Below are positions 16,770 to 25,440 of a DNA stretch of 53,986 nt, in pieces. Origin of the DNA: JBDOQU01 sp039839375 (lineage in GTDB: Bacteria; Pseudomonadota; Alphaproteobacteria; DSM-16000; Inquilinaceae); NCBI RefSeq assembly GCF_039839375.1, contig NZ_JBDOQU010000023.1, positions 1 through 53,986 of the forward strand. Direction: 5' to 3'. The notes under the pieces were generated by a model. That model had not been told where the DNA came from. It searched no databases and worked only from the letters and a program-made list of their open reading frames with translations. The stretch's first letter is position 1. Every line of letters starts with the position of its first letter. The position numbers and the translations under genes were made by a program.

Positions 16770-17648
16770 ATGCCGCCCGACCTGATGACCACCGCCGAGG
16801 TTGCGGACTATCTGAGGCTCAAGGAGCGCAAGGTCTACGAACTGGTGGGGACGCGGCGCATCCCCTTCTCCCGGGTCAGCGGCAAGCTGCTGTTCCCGCG
16901 CCGGCTCATCGACCTCTGGGTCAGCCGGCATGTCGACTTTGCCGGCGGCGCGATAGATTCTCCGCCTGCCGTGGCGGCCGGCAGCCATGACCCGCTACTG
17001 GAATGGGCGCTGAAGGAATCGCGCTGCGACCTGGCGATGCTGTTCGACGGCAGCGAGGACGGGCTGCGCCGGCTGGCCGACGGGCGCGCGGCGCTGGCCG
17101 GGCTTCACCTGATCGACGCGGAAGGCGGCTACAATGTCGCCGCGATGAAGCGGTTCGAGGGGCTGGCCGACGCGGTGCTGATCGGCTGGGCCTGGCGGAA
17201 TCAGGGGCTGGTGACGGCGCGGGGCAATCCGCTGGGACTGTCCGGAATCCAGGACCTGGCGCGGGACGAGGTACGGGTCGCCTTCCGGCAGCCGGGATCA
17301 GGGTCGCATGCGCTGCTCCACCGCCTGCTGGAGCGGGAGGGGCTCTCACCTGGCGATGTGGGGGAGGCGGCCTCCCCGGCGCTGGGAGAGACCGACCTCG
17401 CGACAGCGATCCTCGACGGCGAGGCCGATTGCGGGCTTGCCATCCGCGCCGTCGCGCGCCGCTTCGGGCTCGGTTTCATCCCCCTGCACCGCGAACGGTT
17501 CGACCTCGCCGTGCGTCGCCGCGACTATTTCGAGCCGCCGGTCCAGAAACTCCTCGCCTTCGCCCGCACCCCCGCCTTCGCGGAAAAGGCGGAGGCCCTG
17601 GGCGGCTACGACATCAGCGACCTTGGCGCGGTAGTTTATAATCCGTGA
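16770..17648 (+). CDS. Excisionase-type HTH regulator with periplasmic-binding-protein-like domain
   Basis: Transcription regulator of 292 residues. Residues 5-50 form an excisionase/MerR-like helix-turn-helix (TTAEVADYLRLKERKVYELV) with a basic wing. Residues about 72-290 form a PBP-like ligand domain (PF12727 type) with GLHLIDAEGGYN, FRQPGSGSHALLHRLL and ADCGLAIRAVARRFGLGF. This architecture is common for one-component sensors of molybdate or tungstate and differs from ModE. It lies divergent from tupB with only 82 bases between, so it probably regulates tupBCA according to oxyanion supply. Activator or repressor role is unknown. Confidence 0.87.
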   Translation: MPPDLMTTAEVADYLRLKERKVYELVGTRRIPFSRVSGKLLFPRRLIDLWVSRHVDFAGGAIDSPPAVAAGSHDPLLEWALKESRCDLAMLFDGSEDGLRRLADGRAALAGLHLIDAEGGYNVAAMKRFEGLADAVLIGWAWRNQGLVTARGNPLGLSGIQDLARDEVRVAFRQPGSGSHALLHRLLEREGLSPGDVGEAASPALGETDLATAILDGEADCGLAIRAVARRFGLGFIPLHRERFDLAVRRRDYFEPPVQKLLAFARTPAFAEKAEALGGYDISDLGAVVYNP

Positions 17649-17655
17649 GGGGGGC

Positions 17656-18255
17656 TCAGGAGACGGCGATTTCGATCCGGTAGGCTCTGAGAACTGCCGG
17701 CAATTCCGGATGATGCTCCAGCGTGGACAGGGGAGGTGACCCGTCGCCCAGCTTATGGACGGCCCGGTCGAAGATCGCATAGCAATCCCGGCCGTTGAGG
17801 CGAGATGCGTAGAGAATGCCGTCTACATGGGGGTGGTCGTCATGAATCGATCGCCCGAGAGCGCGTCCCGCCGAGTGGTTCCGCGCGCCGACCGCATCGG
17901 TCGGAGCGCCCATGGTGACGCAACCATCATTTCGAAGGTCGAGAAGGGCAAGCCGGCCGACGGAGGCGAAGGTGGTGGCGCATCGCGCCGTCAGTTCGAC
18001 CGGCCTGATCCGTCGCCTCGTGCGCCCGACCAGAGAGTCCCGCACCACCGTTTCGACAAAGGCGGTAGCGAAATCCTCGGCGGCATAGAGAACCGAATAG
18101 CCGCCCTTCTTTGTGCAGAAGCGGGAATCGCCCGCCACGGTGCCGCCAGGTTCATGTCGCCACCGCCAAGGGATGATCCGGACAAGCATCCGTGGTGGCG
18201 ATGGCGTCTTGAGAACCGCTTCGACCGATTGCCGGGAATAGGATACGGGGCTCAA
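17656..18255 (-). CDS. RES-domain toxin (NAD+-degrading type)
   Basis: Protein of 199 residues. The RES-family residues are visible: R26 in LVRIIPW, Y57 and E68 in VLYAAEDFATAFVE, and S151 in GILYAS, matching the Arg-Glu-Ser pattern that names the family. RES toxins characterised elsewhere deplete NAD+ by phosphorolysis or hydrolysis. The start is TTG 18255, overlapping the antitoxin stop as TTGA, which favours coupled and low-level translation; an internal ATG at 18189 would remove 22 residues but retain R26. The gene ends 7 nt after the stop of the convergent tup regulator. Confidence 0.85.
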   Translation of the reverse strand: MSPVSYSRQSVEAVLKTPSPPRMLVRIIPWRWRHEPGGTVAGDSRFCTKKGGYSVLYAAEDFATAFVETVVRDSLVGRTRRRIRPVELTARCATTFASVGRLALLDLRNDGCVTMGAPTDAVGARNHSAGRALGRSIHDDHPHVDGILYASRLNGRDCYAIFDRAVHKLGDGSPPLSTLEHHPELPAVLRAYRIEIAVS

Positions 18256-18875
18256 GTGAACGTCATGCCGAAGGCCGGCGCGGCGTCCAGGACCTCATCG
18301 ATCGCGCCGTACTTTAGCCGGTCGATCGGGCGGGCGAGTTCATCCTCGAACGGCCAGGGTTCCGATAGGAAGGTCCAGGCAAGTTCCGGTTCCTCGATGA
18401 TCTCCAGCACGCCGGAAACGCCGTCGACCACGCGGCCGGGACCGAGAATCTGCTCCGCCGGAACGGCGAGCCCTCTCCTGGTGTGACCCCAGGCGATCAG
18501 CTTCCCGATTCGCACCCATTCGTAGACCGTCGTCCGCGAAACGTTCAGGAGGGCGGCCGCTTCCGAAACGTTCACGATCGCATCTGTGTCGGCCGTCTCG
18601 ACGATGAAGGGTTCAAGCGCCGGCGGCAGCCCATGGCGCACTGCCGGATTGTCATGAACCGTCGCCGTTGCCGCCGCCGCTTCCAGTGCGACGATCAGCG
18701 CCAACTCCGCCTGCTCCGGATGCTCCCGCACGAAACTGGCGGCGGCGGGTGAGAGGGAACGGGTATGCGTCGTCTCCCCGGCGGCAGGAACACTCTCAGC
18801 CTCCGCCGTCTCCATGAACTGGAAACGGACCGTGGGCCCCTGCGGATCGTTAAGCGCGAAATGTACCCGGCTCAT
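18252..18875 (-). CDS. Antitoxin of RES system with excisionase-type HTH
   Basis: Protein of 207 residues upstream of and overlapping the RES toxin. The C-terminal part (about 147-200) has PELAWTFLSEPWPFEDEL and RLKYGAIDEVLDAA, resembling the DUF2384/MbcA-like toxin-binding region. The DNA-binding part (about 98-145) is SEAAALLNVSRTTVYEWVRIGK, an excisionase/MerR-type HTH, where Xre-like helices are usual. Residues 1-95 are an unassigned alanine-rich extension. The start ATG 18875 follows AAGG. The promoter just upstream overlaps an array of TGTTCAG repeats, consistent with autorepression. The toxin-binding role is inferred from position and C-terminus. Confidence 0.75.
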   Translation of the reverse strand: MSRVHFALNDPQGPTVRFQFMETAEAESVPAAGETTHTRSLSPAAASFVREHPEQAELALIVALEAAAATATVHDNPAVRHGLPPALEPFIVETADTDAIVNVSEAAALLNVSRTTVYEWVRIGKLIAWGHTRRGLAVPAEQILGPGRVVDGVSGVLEIIEEPELAWTFLSEPWPFEDELARPIDRLKYGAIDEVLDAAPAFGMTFT

Positions 18876-18896
18876 GATGATGACCTTGCCTGCTGA

Positions 18897-18944
18897 CTGA
18901 ACAGCAAGATAAGGATTTGTGTTCAGTATGTCCAGAATGTTCAG
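18897..18944 (-). promoter_or_regulatory. Antitoxin promoter with three phased TGTTCAG operators
   Basis: On the minus strand TGGACA (18929-18934) and TATCTT (18906-18911) form a promoter with 17-nt spacing. Three copies of TGTTCAG or TGTCCAG begin at 18920, 18929 and 18938, exactly 9 bp apart, and an inverted CTGAACA lies at 18897-18903. The copies cover the -35 and spacer, the pattern expected for cooperative autorepression by the antitoxin or toxin-antitoxin complex. Confidence 0.65.
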
Positions 18945-18947
18945 AAG

Positions 18948-20123
18948 CTACTTGTAAGGGTCCGCCGCGTCGCGGAGACCGTCGCCGAGGAACTGGAAGG
19001 CCAGCACGACGACGATCACCGGGACGGCGGGGGCCATCAGCCAGGGGTAGAGGGCGACGACGTTGATGTTCTGCGCCTCGTTCAGCAGCACCCCCCAACT
19101 CGTGATCGGCGGGCGGAGGCCGAGATTGAGGAAGGAGAGCGCCGTCTCGCCCAGGATCATCGCCGGGATCGCCAGCGTCGCCGATGCGATCAGGTGGCTC
19201 ATGAAGCTGGGCAGCAGGTGCCGGCCGATGATCCGCCGCGGGCTGGCGCCCATAAGCTGGGCGGCGGTGCAGAAATCCTCCTCCCGCAGCGACAGCAGCT
19301 TCGACCGCACCGCGCGGGCGAGGCCGGTCCAGTCGACCAGGCCGAGGATGATGGTGATCCCGAAATAGATCAGAAGCGGGCTCCAGGTCGGCGGCAGGGC
19401 GGCGGAGAGCGCCATCCAGAGCGGAAGCTGCGGGAAGCTCTGGAATATCTCGATGATCCGGTTGATCACATTGTCGATCCAGCCGCCGTAATAGCCGGCG
19501 ATCCCACCGATCACGATGCCCAGGATGAAGCTGACCGTCACGCCGAAGAGGCCGACCGTGAGGGAGATGCGGGCGCCGTAGATCAGGCGGCTCAGCATGT
19601 CGCGGCCGAGCCGGTCTGTGCCCAGCAGGAAGAGCGTCCCGCCCTCCGCCGGGCAGGCCAGATGAAAGCTGCCCGGGACCAGCCCCCAGAACTCGTAGCC
19701 GTCGCCCAGGCAGAGGAAGCGGATCGGCTGCACGTCCTCAGGGTTGGGCGTGTAGATTCGCTTCATGGACGACATGTCCAGCTCATAGGAGAAGCCGTAG
19801 ACGAACGGCCCCACGAACTCCCCCTCATGGAACAGATGGACGGCCTGGGGCGGGGCGTGGATGAAGCTGGTATGCCGCGTGTCCAGATTGTAGGGCGCGA
19901 GGAATTCGGAGATCAGGATCGAGAGGTACATCAGCGCGAGGATGCCGCCGGAGATCATGGCCAGCCGGTGCCGGCGCAGCTTCCACCACATGATCCGCCA
20001 TTGGGAGGCGAGATAGTACCGCTCCTGCTGCGGCGTCAGCGCCGGCTCCTCATAAGGATTCCATGGCGCGGGGTTGACGTAATGGTCGGCCCCGGCGGCG
20101 TCGGGCGTTTGCGGCGTCGTCAT
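18948..20123 (-). CDS. Opp/Dpp-type ABC transporter permease (C component)
   Basis: Inner-membrane permease of 391 residues. It has an OppC N-terminal region with a long pre-helix segment (1-50), a first transmembrane helix (ISGGILALMYLSILISEF), then a large periplasmic insertion of about 100 residues containing two cysteines. After this comes GTDRLGRDMLSRLIYGARISL and a BPD_transp_1 domain with the EAA loop AAQLMGASPRRIIGRHLLP. The start at ATG 20123 overlaps the oppB stop by ATGA. It is the last gene of the operon. The specific solute is unknown. Confidence 0.9.
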   Translation of the reverse strand: MTTPQTPDAAGADHYVNPAPWNPYEEPALTPQQERYYLASQWRIMWWKLRRHRLAMISGGILALMYLSILISEFLAPYNLDTRHTSFIHAPPQAVHLFHEGEFVGPFVYGFSYELDMSSMKRIYTPNPEDVQPIRFLCLGDGYEFWGLVPGSFHLACPAEGGTLFLLGTDRLGRDMLSRLIYGARISLTVGLFGVTVSFILGIVIGGIAGYYGGWIDNVINRIIEIFQSFPQLPLWMALSAALPPTWSPLLIYFGITIILGLVDWTGLARAVRSKLLSLREEDFCTAAQLMGASPRRIIGRHLLPSFMSHLIASATLAIPAMILGETALSFLNLGLRPPITSWGVLLNEAQNINVVALYPWLMAPAVPVIVVVLAFQFLGDGLRDAADPYK

Positions 20124-21121
20124 TTCTCCGCCTTCCCGCCCAGCCGGATGCGCGGGTCGAGCGCGGCCAGCGCGAGGTCGGAGATCAGGACGCCGATGAC
20201 GGTCAGCGTCGCCAGCCACAGGATGAACGAACCCGCCATGTACATGTCCTGGCTCTGCAACGCGGAGAGCAGGAGCGGCCCCGTCGTCTGGAGGCCCAGC
20301 ACGATGGAGACGATGGTCGCGCCGGAGATCAGGTCCGGCAGCAGATTGCCGATGTCGGAGATGAAGGGGTTGAGCGACATGCGCAGCGGGTACTTCACCA
20401 GCGCCCGGCGGCGCGGCAGGCCCTTGGCGATCGCGGTGACGTAATACTGCTTCTGCAACTCGTCCAACAGGTTGGCGCGCAGGCGGCGGATCATCGCCGC
20501 CGTCCCCGCCGTGCCGATGACGATGACCGGCACCCACAGATGCTCCAGTACCGACCAGAACTTCGCCCAGCTCATCGGCTGGTCGATGAAGCGGGAATCC
20601 ATCAGCCCGCCGATCGAGGTGCCGAACCAGACATTGGCGTAATAGAGCAGCAGCAGCGCCAGCAGGAAGCTCGGCACCGCGAAGCCGAGGAAGCCCAGCA
20701 GGGTCAGCGCATAGTCGCCGAAGCCGTACTGGTGGGTCGCCGAATAGATGCCGATCGGGAAGGCGACCAGCCAGATGAAGAGGGTGGTCGCGAAGGTGAC
20801 GACGACGGTCAGGAACATCCGGTCGCCCACCACCTCCGTCACCGGCACGCCATATTCCAGCGAATAGCCGAAATCGCCCCGCAATATGCCGCCCAGCCAG
20901 AAGAAATATTGCTCCACCAGCGGCCGGTCGAGCGCGTATTCCTCCCGCAGATACTGGATGTAGCCGGGATCGATGCCGCCCTCTCCCCGGCTCTGCGCCT
21001 CGGCCAGCAGGGTCGTCAGATAGTCGCCGGGCGGAAGCTGGATGATGACGAAGCTGATCGCGCTGATCGCGAGCAGCGTCGGGATCATCACCAGCACGCG
21101 CCGGGCGAGATAGCCCAGCAT
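20120..21121 (-). CDS. Opp/Dpp-type ABC transporter permease (B component)
   Basis: Inner-membrane permease of 333 residues. The opening MLGYLARRVLVMIPTLLAIS and FVIIQLPPGDYL are classic OppB. The EAA loop is TAIAKGLPRRRALVKYPLR, followed by LNPFISDIGNLLPDLISGATIVS. About six transmembrane helices are visible. It lies 24 nt after the binding-protein gene and overlaps the C permease by ATGA. Confidence 0.92.
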   Translation of the reverse strand: MLGYLARRVLVMIPTLLAISAISFVIIQLPPGDYLTTLLAEAQSRGEGGIDPGYIQYLREEYALDRPLVEQYFFWLGGILRGDFGYSLEYGVPVTEVVGDRMFLTVVVTFATTLFIWLVAFPIGIYSATHQYGFGDYALTLLGFLGFAVPSFLLALLLLYYANVWFGTSIGGLMDSRFIDQPMSWAKFWSVLEHLWVPVIVIGTAGTAAMIRRLRANLLDELQKQYYVTAIAKGLPRRRALVKYPLRMSLNPFISDIGNLLPDLISGATIVSIVLGLQTTGPLLLSALQSQDMYMAGSFILWLATLTVIGVLISDLALAALDPRIRLGGKAEK

Positions 21122-21145
21122 GGCGTCAGCGGTCCCCGCCGGCGG

Positions 21146-23041
21146 TCACGGGTCCACCCAGAACGTTTCCGGCCGGTAGATGCCGAAATGGGCGCCGGGA
21201 TCCCAGCTATAGATCGCCTCCACCGGCACGTTGTGCAGAGAGTTGGAGACGACGACCGGCTGAAGCACGCCCTGCACGGTGCCGATCGAGGTCACCTGTT
21301 CGGCATGGATGTCCAGCATGCGGTCCACGATCTCCACCCGCCTCTCGATCTCCGTGGCGGTGCGCCATTCGTCATAGAGGCGCATCAGCTCCTCCGCCCA
21401 TTCCAGGTCGGGGGCGGTCCCGGCGACGCCATCGGTCTGATAGTGCTGGCCCCAGGCCGGATATTGCAGCCAGTTCTGGTCCACGGGCGCCAGTTCCACC
21501 GGCACCGTGGAGCGGGTGATGAGCCCGTTGTCGAGCCCGGTCCAGACCGACATCACCGCCTCTCCGGCGAAGATGCGGTTCCGCCAGACATCGCGCTGCG
21601 ACTGGTTGACGAACAATCCGACGCCGATCTTCCGCCAGGAATCGGCGATCAGCTCCAGCGCGTCGATCTCGATCGACCGTTCGCCCGTGCTTTCGATCAC
21701 GATCTCCAGCGGCCTTCCGTCCGGCAGCAGGCGCAAGCCCTCGTCGTTGCGTTCGGTCAGCCCGATTTCGTCCAGCAGGGCGTTCGCCCGGTCGATGTCG
21801 TAGGTCGCCCAGAGATGGAACCGCTCCTCGTCGAAGAAGGGCGATTCCGGCAGGACGGTGTTGTTGCCCGGACGGGCGAGGCCGAACCACAGCACCTGGT
21901 TCAGTTCCTCCCGGTTGACGGCGAGCGAGAGCGCCCGCCGGAAGCGGGCGTCGCGGTTCAGCTCCCGCCACACCGGGTCGGCCGCGTTCAAATTGGGATA
22001 GAGCGCGATCTCGGATCCCAGCGAGGTCGGCCACAGCCGGACGGTATAGTCGCCCCGCTCCTCCGCCTCCTTCAGGAAGGTGATGTTGTCGAACCGCAGG
22101 CCGCGGGCCTGGAGGTCGGATTCCCCCGCGCCGGTCTTGGCCGGGATCAGCGAACTTTCGGTGATGTTGACGATCACCCGGTCGAGATAGGGAAGCTGAT
22201 GGCCCGCCGGATCGATTCGGTGGAAATAGGGGTTGCGCTCGAACACATAGCGCTGGGCGGGGGACGGGGTCGTGTTGACCCAGGGCTGGAGGACCGGCAG
22301 GTCCGGATTCTCCGCATCGTAGAGGTCGCCCTTGATGATGTGCAGCGCCGCCCAGTTGCGCTGGCCTTCGGCTTCCGCCATCGCCTCCAGCTCCTCGATG
22401 TCCGTATAGGCGGCATGGAACTGCTTCAGATAATGGGCGGGCGCGTAGACATAGAGCGGCGCGGCCCCCGCCAGAGCCGGCAGGAAGGCCGGGTTGGGGG
22501 TGGGCCAAGTGTAGCGGACGGTATAGTCGTCCAGCACCTCGAAGGTCGGAAGCTGCCCGTCGACGATCAGCCGGTAGTCCGGTCCGTAAGGCTTCAGATC
22601 GTCATTGAGGGCGACGTCTTCCCAGTAATAGCGGAAATCCTCCGCCGTGAACGGCGCGCCGTCGGACCAGCGAAGGCCGGGGCGCAGGTGGAAGGTGAAG
22701 ATGCGCTCCTCCTCCACCTCGTAGCTTTCCAGAAGGTCCGGCTGGATGTTGAAATCGGTGTCGTAGCCGACCAGCCGGGCATAGCCGTAAACGTTCATGA
22801 TGCGGATGTCCCGCGACCGGCGGGCCAGCCATTCGATCTGCCCTCCCGGCTGGCCCAGCTCCTTGCCCAGCGCCTCGAAATCCACGACCAGCGGATTGTC
22901 GGGCACGCGCTCCGCCACCGGCGGCAGCGTTCCGTCGGCGACGGAGGCCTCCAGCGACGGCGTCTCGACCAGCGCGACCGCGCCGGCCGGCACCGCCCAG
23001 CCGACCGCGAGGACGAGGCCAAGGGTGAGGAAACGGATCAT
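21146..23041 (-). CDS. Opp/Dpp-type ABC transporter periplasmic binding protein
   Basis: Secreted SBP_bac_5 protein of 631 residues, longer than ordinary DppA/OppA (about 520-550). The signal peptide is IRFLTLGLVLAVGWAVPAGA. The mature protein shows SYEVEEERIFTFHLRPGLRW, GAPFTAEDFRYYWED, and ARFRRALSLAVNREELNQV, standard lobe signatures. The start ATG 23041 overlaps the fused ATPase stop by ATGA. The order here (ATPase first, then binding protein, then permeases) is less usual than A-B-C-D-F. The ligand may be a peptide, oligosaccharide or similar; the upstream polysaccharide deacetylase hints at a glycan-derived ligand, which is speculative. Confidence 0.9.
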   Translation of the reverse strand: MIRFLTLGLVLAVGWAVPAGAVALVETPSLEASVADGTLPPVAERVPDNPLVVDFEALGKELGQPGGQIEWLARRSRDIRIMNVYGYARLVGYDTDFNIQPDLLESYEVEEERIFTFHLRPGLRWSDGAPFTAEDFRYYWEDVALNDDLKPYGPDYRLIVDGQLPTFEVLDDYTVRYTWPTPNPAFLPALAGAAPLYVYAPAHYLKQFHAAYTDIEELEAMAEAEGQRNWAALHIIKGDLYDAENPDLPVLQPWVNTTPSPAQRYVFERNPYFHRIDPAGHQLPYLDRVIVNITESSLIPAKTGAGESDLQARGLRFDNITFLKEAEERGDYTVRLWPTSLGSEIALYPNLNAADPVWRELNRDARFRRALSLAVNREELNQVLWFGLARPGNNTVLPESPFFDEERFHLWATYDIDRANALLDEIGLTERNDEGLRLLPDGRPLEIVIESTGERSIEIDALELIADSWRKIGVGLFVNQSQRDVWRNRIFAGEAVMSVWTGLDNGLITRSTVPVELAPVDQNWLQYPAWGQHYQTDGVAGTAPDLEWAEELMRLYDEWRTATEIERRVEIVDRMLDIHAEQVTSIGTVQGVLQPVVVSNSLHNVPVEAIYSWDPGAHFGIYRPETFWVDP

Positions 23042-24921
23042 GAGGCCAACTCCATGGGCTTGGCGTCGGAATGGGCGCGCACGAAGTGCCCGTTCTTCAG
23101 GTCTATCATGGCCGTGTGACGTTCCGGGCATTCCGTGAATGGCTCGGGCCATGCGGCCGGATCGGACGCCCGCCCGCCCATCAGCGCGTGGAGGTCCAGC
23201 GGGCAGTCCGGATCTGCGTGCGGCACGGCGGAAAGCAGCGCCTTCGTATAGGGGTGGACCGGCCCCTGGAACAGGATCGCGCGGGGCGCGGCCTCGACGA
23301 TCCGGCCCCGGCACATGACCATGATCCGGTCGGCGATATAGTCCACCACCGCCAGATTGTGGCTGATGAAGAGGTAGGTGAGACCCAGCCTCTCCTTCAG
23401 ATCCTTCAGCAGGTTCAGCACCTGGGCCTGCACCGACACATCCAGGGCCGAGACCGGCTCGTCGCAGATGACGATGTCGGGCCGAAGCGCGAGCGCGCGG
23501 GCGATGCCGATCCGCTGCCGCTGCCCGCCGGAGAAGCTGTGCGGGTAGCGCTGGAGGTGCCTTGCGTCCAGCCCGACCAGCGCCATCAGCTCCTTGGCCA
23601 TGCCGCGCCGGGTCGCCGGCGTGCCGATCCCGTGGATCGCCATCGGCTCGGTCACGATGTCCTGGACCGTCATCCGGGGGTTGAGGGAACTGAACGGGTC
23701 CTGGAAGATGAACTGCATGCGCGGCCGGAAAGCCTTCAGCTCCGGGCCGGACAGCGCCAGCACGTCGACCGGCCCATCCTCTCCGTTGAAGTGGATCGAG
23801 CCGCTATCGGGCGTCAGCGCGCGCATCATTATCTTCGAAAGCGTGGTCTTGCCGCAGCCGCTCTCGCCCACCAGGCCCAGGCATTCCCCCCGCTCCACCC
23901 GGAAGCTGACATCGTCGACCGCCAGGATCGTCTCCGTCGGCTGGCGGACGAAGCCGTCGGCGCGGATGGCGAAGGATTTGGTGACGCCGCGGACCTCCAG
24001 CAGCGGCCCCTCGCGGTCGGATCGCTCGGCGGCCGGCTTCTCCGCCATCAGCGCGCCGCCCGTCGTCTCGATATCGCGGATCGGCGACAGGCGCTCGTCG
24101 CCCTCCATGCCGAAGCGCGGCACGGCGTTCAGCAGGGCGCGGAGATAGGGGTGGCGTGGGTCGTCGAAGATCTGCCGCAGGGTTCCCGCCTCCATCACCT
24201 CGCCGCGATACATCACCACCACGTCCTCCGCCATGTTGGCGACGACGCCCAGATCGTGGGTGATCATCAGGATCGCCATCCCCAGTTCGGCCTGGAGGTC
24301 CTTCAGCAGCTTCAGGATCTGCGCCTGGATGGTGACGTCCAGTGCGGTGGTGGGCTCGTCGGCGATCAGCAGCGACGGGCGGCAGACCAGCGCCATGGCG
24401 ATCATCGCCCGCTGGCGCAGGCCGCCCGACAGTTCGAACGGATAGGTCTTCAGCGCGCGGGCCGGATCGGGGAAGCCGACCAGCCCCAGCATCTCCCGCG
24501 CCAGCTCCTCCGCCTCGCGGGCCGAGACGGCGCGGTGGAGCCGCACCGCCTCCGTCACCTGGTTGCCCACGGTGTGGAGCGGCGACAGCGAGGTCATCGG
24601 CTCTTGGAAGATGATGGATATCTCACCGCCGCGGATCGACTGGTAGGCCTTGCCCTCGCGGTCGAGCTTAGCGAGGTCGACGGGACCGCCCGGACGGGAG
24701 GGGTCTTCGAAGCGGATCGCGCCGCCGGTGATCCGACCGTTGCGGGGAAGGATGCCCATGATCCCTTGAGCGATAACGGACTTGCCGGACCCGCTTTCCC
24801 CGACGATGGCGAGCGTCCCGCCGGAAGGGATGGCGAAGGAGACGCCCTTGACGGCGTTGACCAGCCCTCCGGGAACGGTGAAATCAATGCTGAGATCCTG
24901 GACCCGGAGGAGATCTGCCAT
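23038..24921 (-). CDS. Fused Opp/Dpp-type ABC ATPase (D and F in one chain)
   Basis: Protein of 627 residues with two complete nucleotide-binding domains. The first (about 1-280) has Walker A GESGSGKS (41-48), FQEPMTSLSP, signature LSGGLRQRAMIA and DEPTTALD; it ends with the oligopeptide C-terminal region HPYLRALLNAVPR. The second (about 305-590) has Walker A GESGCGKT, FQDPFSSLNPR, signature FSGGQRQRIGIA and DEPVSALD, ending HPYTKALLSAVPH. Each domain keeps its switch histidine (ITHDLGVV, ISHNLAVV). One chain therefore replaces the usual D and F pair. It starts 3 nt after the small membrane protein gene. Confidence 0.95.
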   Translation of the reverse strand: MADLLRVQDLSIDFTVPGGLVNAVKGVSFAIPSGGTLAIVGESGSGKSVIAQGIMGILPRNGRITGGAIRFEDPSRPGGPVDLAKLDREGKAYQSIRGGEISIIFQEPMTSLSPLHTVGNQVTEAVRLHRAVSAREAEELAREMLGLVGFPDPARALKTYPFELSGGLRQRAMIAMALVCRPSLLIADEPTTALDVTIQAQILKLLKDLQAELGMAILMITHDLGVVANMAEDVVVMYRGEVMEAGTLRQIFDDPRHPYLRALLNAVPRFGMEGDERLSPIRDIETTGGALMAEKPAAERSDREGPLLEVRGVTKSFAIRADGFVRQPTETILAVDDVSFRVERGECLGLVGESGCGKTTLSKIMMRALTPDSGSIHFNGEDGPVDVLALSGPELKAFRPRMQFIFQDPFSSLNPRMTVQDIVTEPMAIHGIGTPATRRGMAKELMALVGLDARHLQRYPHSFSGGQRQRIGIARALALRPDIVICDEPVSALDVSVQAQVLNLLKDLKERLGLTYLFISHNLAVVDYIADRIMVMCRGRIVEAAPRAILFQGPVHPYTKALLSAVPHADPDCPLDLHALMGGRASDPAAWPEPFTECPERHTAMIDLKNGHFVRAHSDAKPMELAS

Positions 24922-24924
24922 GCT

Positions 24925-25440
24925 TCAGCCCCCCGCGCCCGGATCGCCGGTAACGGGATCGCCCGGCGCGTCGAAGCCCAGCGCCGCCAGATTGTTCAGC
25001 GTCGTCGGCTCCAGCCGCAGCCCCTTCGCCTTCGCCGCGTCGACCGCCCTGTCGACGATATCCTCGAACCCGGCGATGGAGGATTCGACCTTCAGTGTTT
25101 TGCCCGCACCCTTGAGGGTCAGGTGCATCCACCCCTTCTGCTTGTCCCGGCGGGTGGAGAAGTAGCGCAGCCTGAGATCGGAAAGGTCGGCCCAGGCGAC
25201 GGCCTTGCCCATCGGCCCCTCGGCGCGGATGCCGTTATCGTCCACATGCATGGTCGTAACTTGGCGCTGGGCGGTGCGCAGCAGGAACAGCAGGAACAGA
25301 AGCGCCATCGCGCCAAGCAGCAGGCCGACGATCCAGTGGGGGCGGACCAGGATCAGCGGCAGCGCCGTCAGCAGCAGCCCGGCGGCGGCGCGGAGATAGT
25401 CTGCTCTCAAACTGTCGCGGGAATATATATGAACGGGCAT
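24925..25440 (-). CDS. Small membrane protein, PH-like domain, unknown function
   Basis: Protein of 171 residues with two adjacent hydrophobic helices (about 19-55: AAAGLLLTALPLILV and IVGLLLGAMALLFLLFLL). A cytoplasmic part follows with HVDDNGIRAEGPMGKAVAWADLSDLRLRYFSTRR, split here only by my reading as a beta-rich bacterial-PH-like or DUF304-like pattern. The start ATG 25440 shares one base with the deacetylase stop (TGATG), and the stop is 3 nt before the Opp ATPase. It is therefore embedded in the operon and may be an accessory protein of deacetylase or importer. I do not recognise a specific family. Confidence 0.7.
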   Translation of the reverse strand: MPVHIYSRDSLRADYLRAAAGLLLTALPLILVRPHWIVGLLLGAMALLFLLFLLRTAQRQVTTMHVDDNGIRAEGPMGKAVAWADLSDLRLRYFSTRRDKQKGWMHLTLKGAGKTLKVESSIAGFEDIVDRAVDAAKAKGLRLEPTTLNNLAALGFDAPGDPVTGDPGAGG

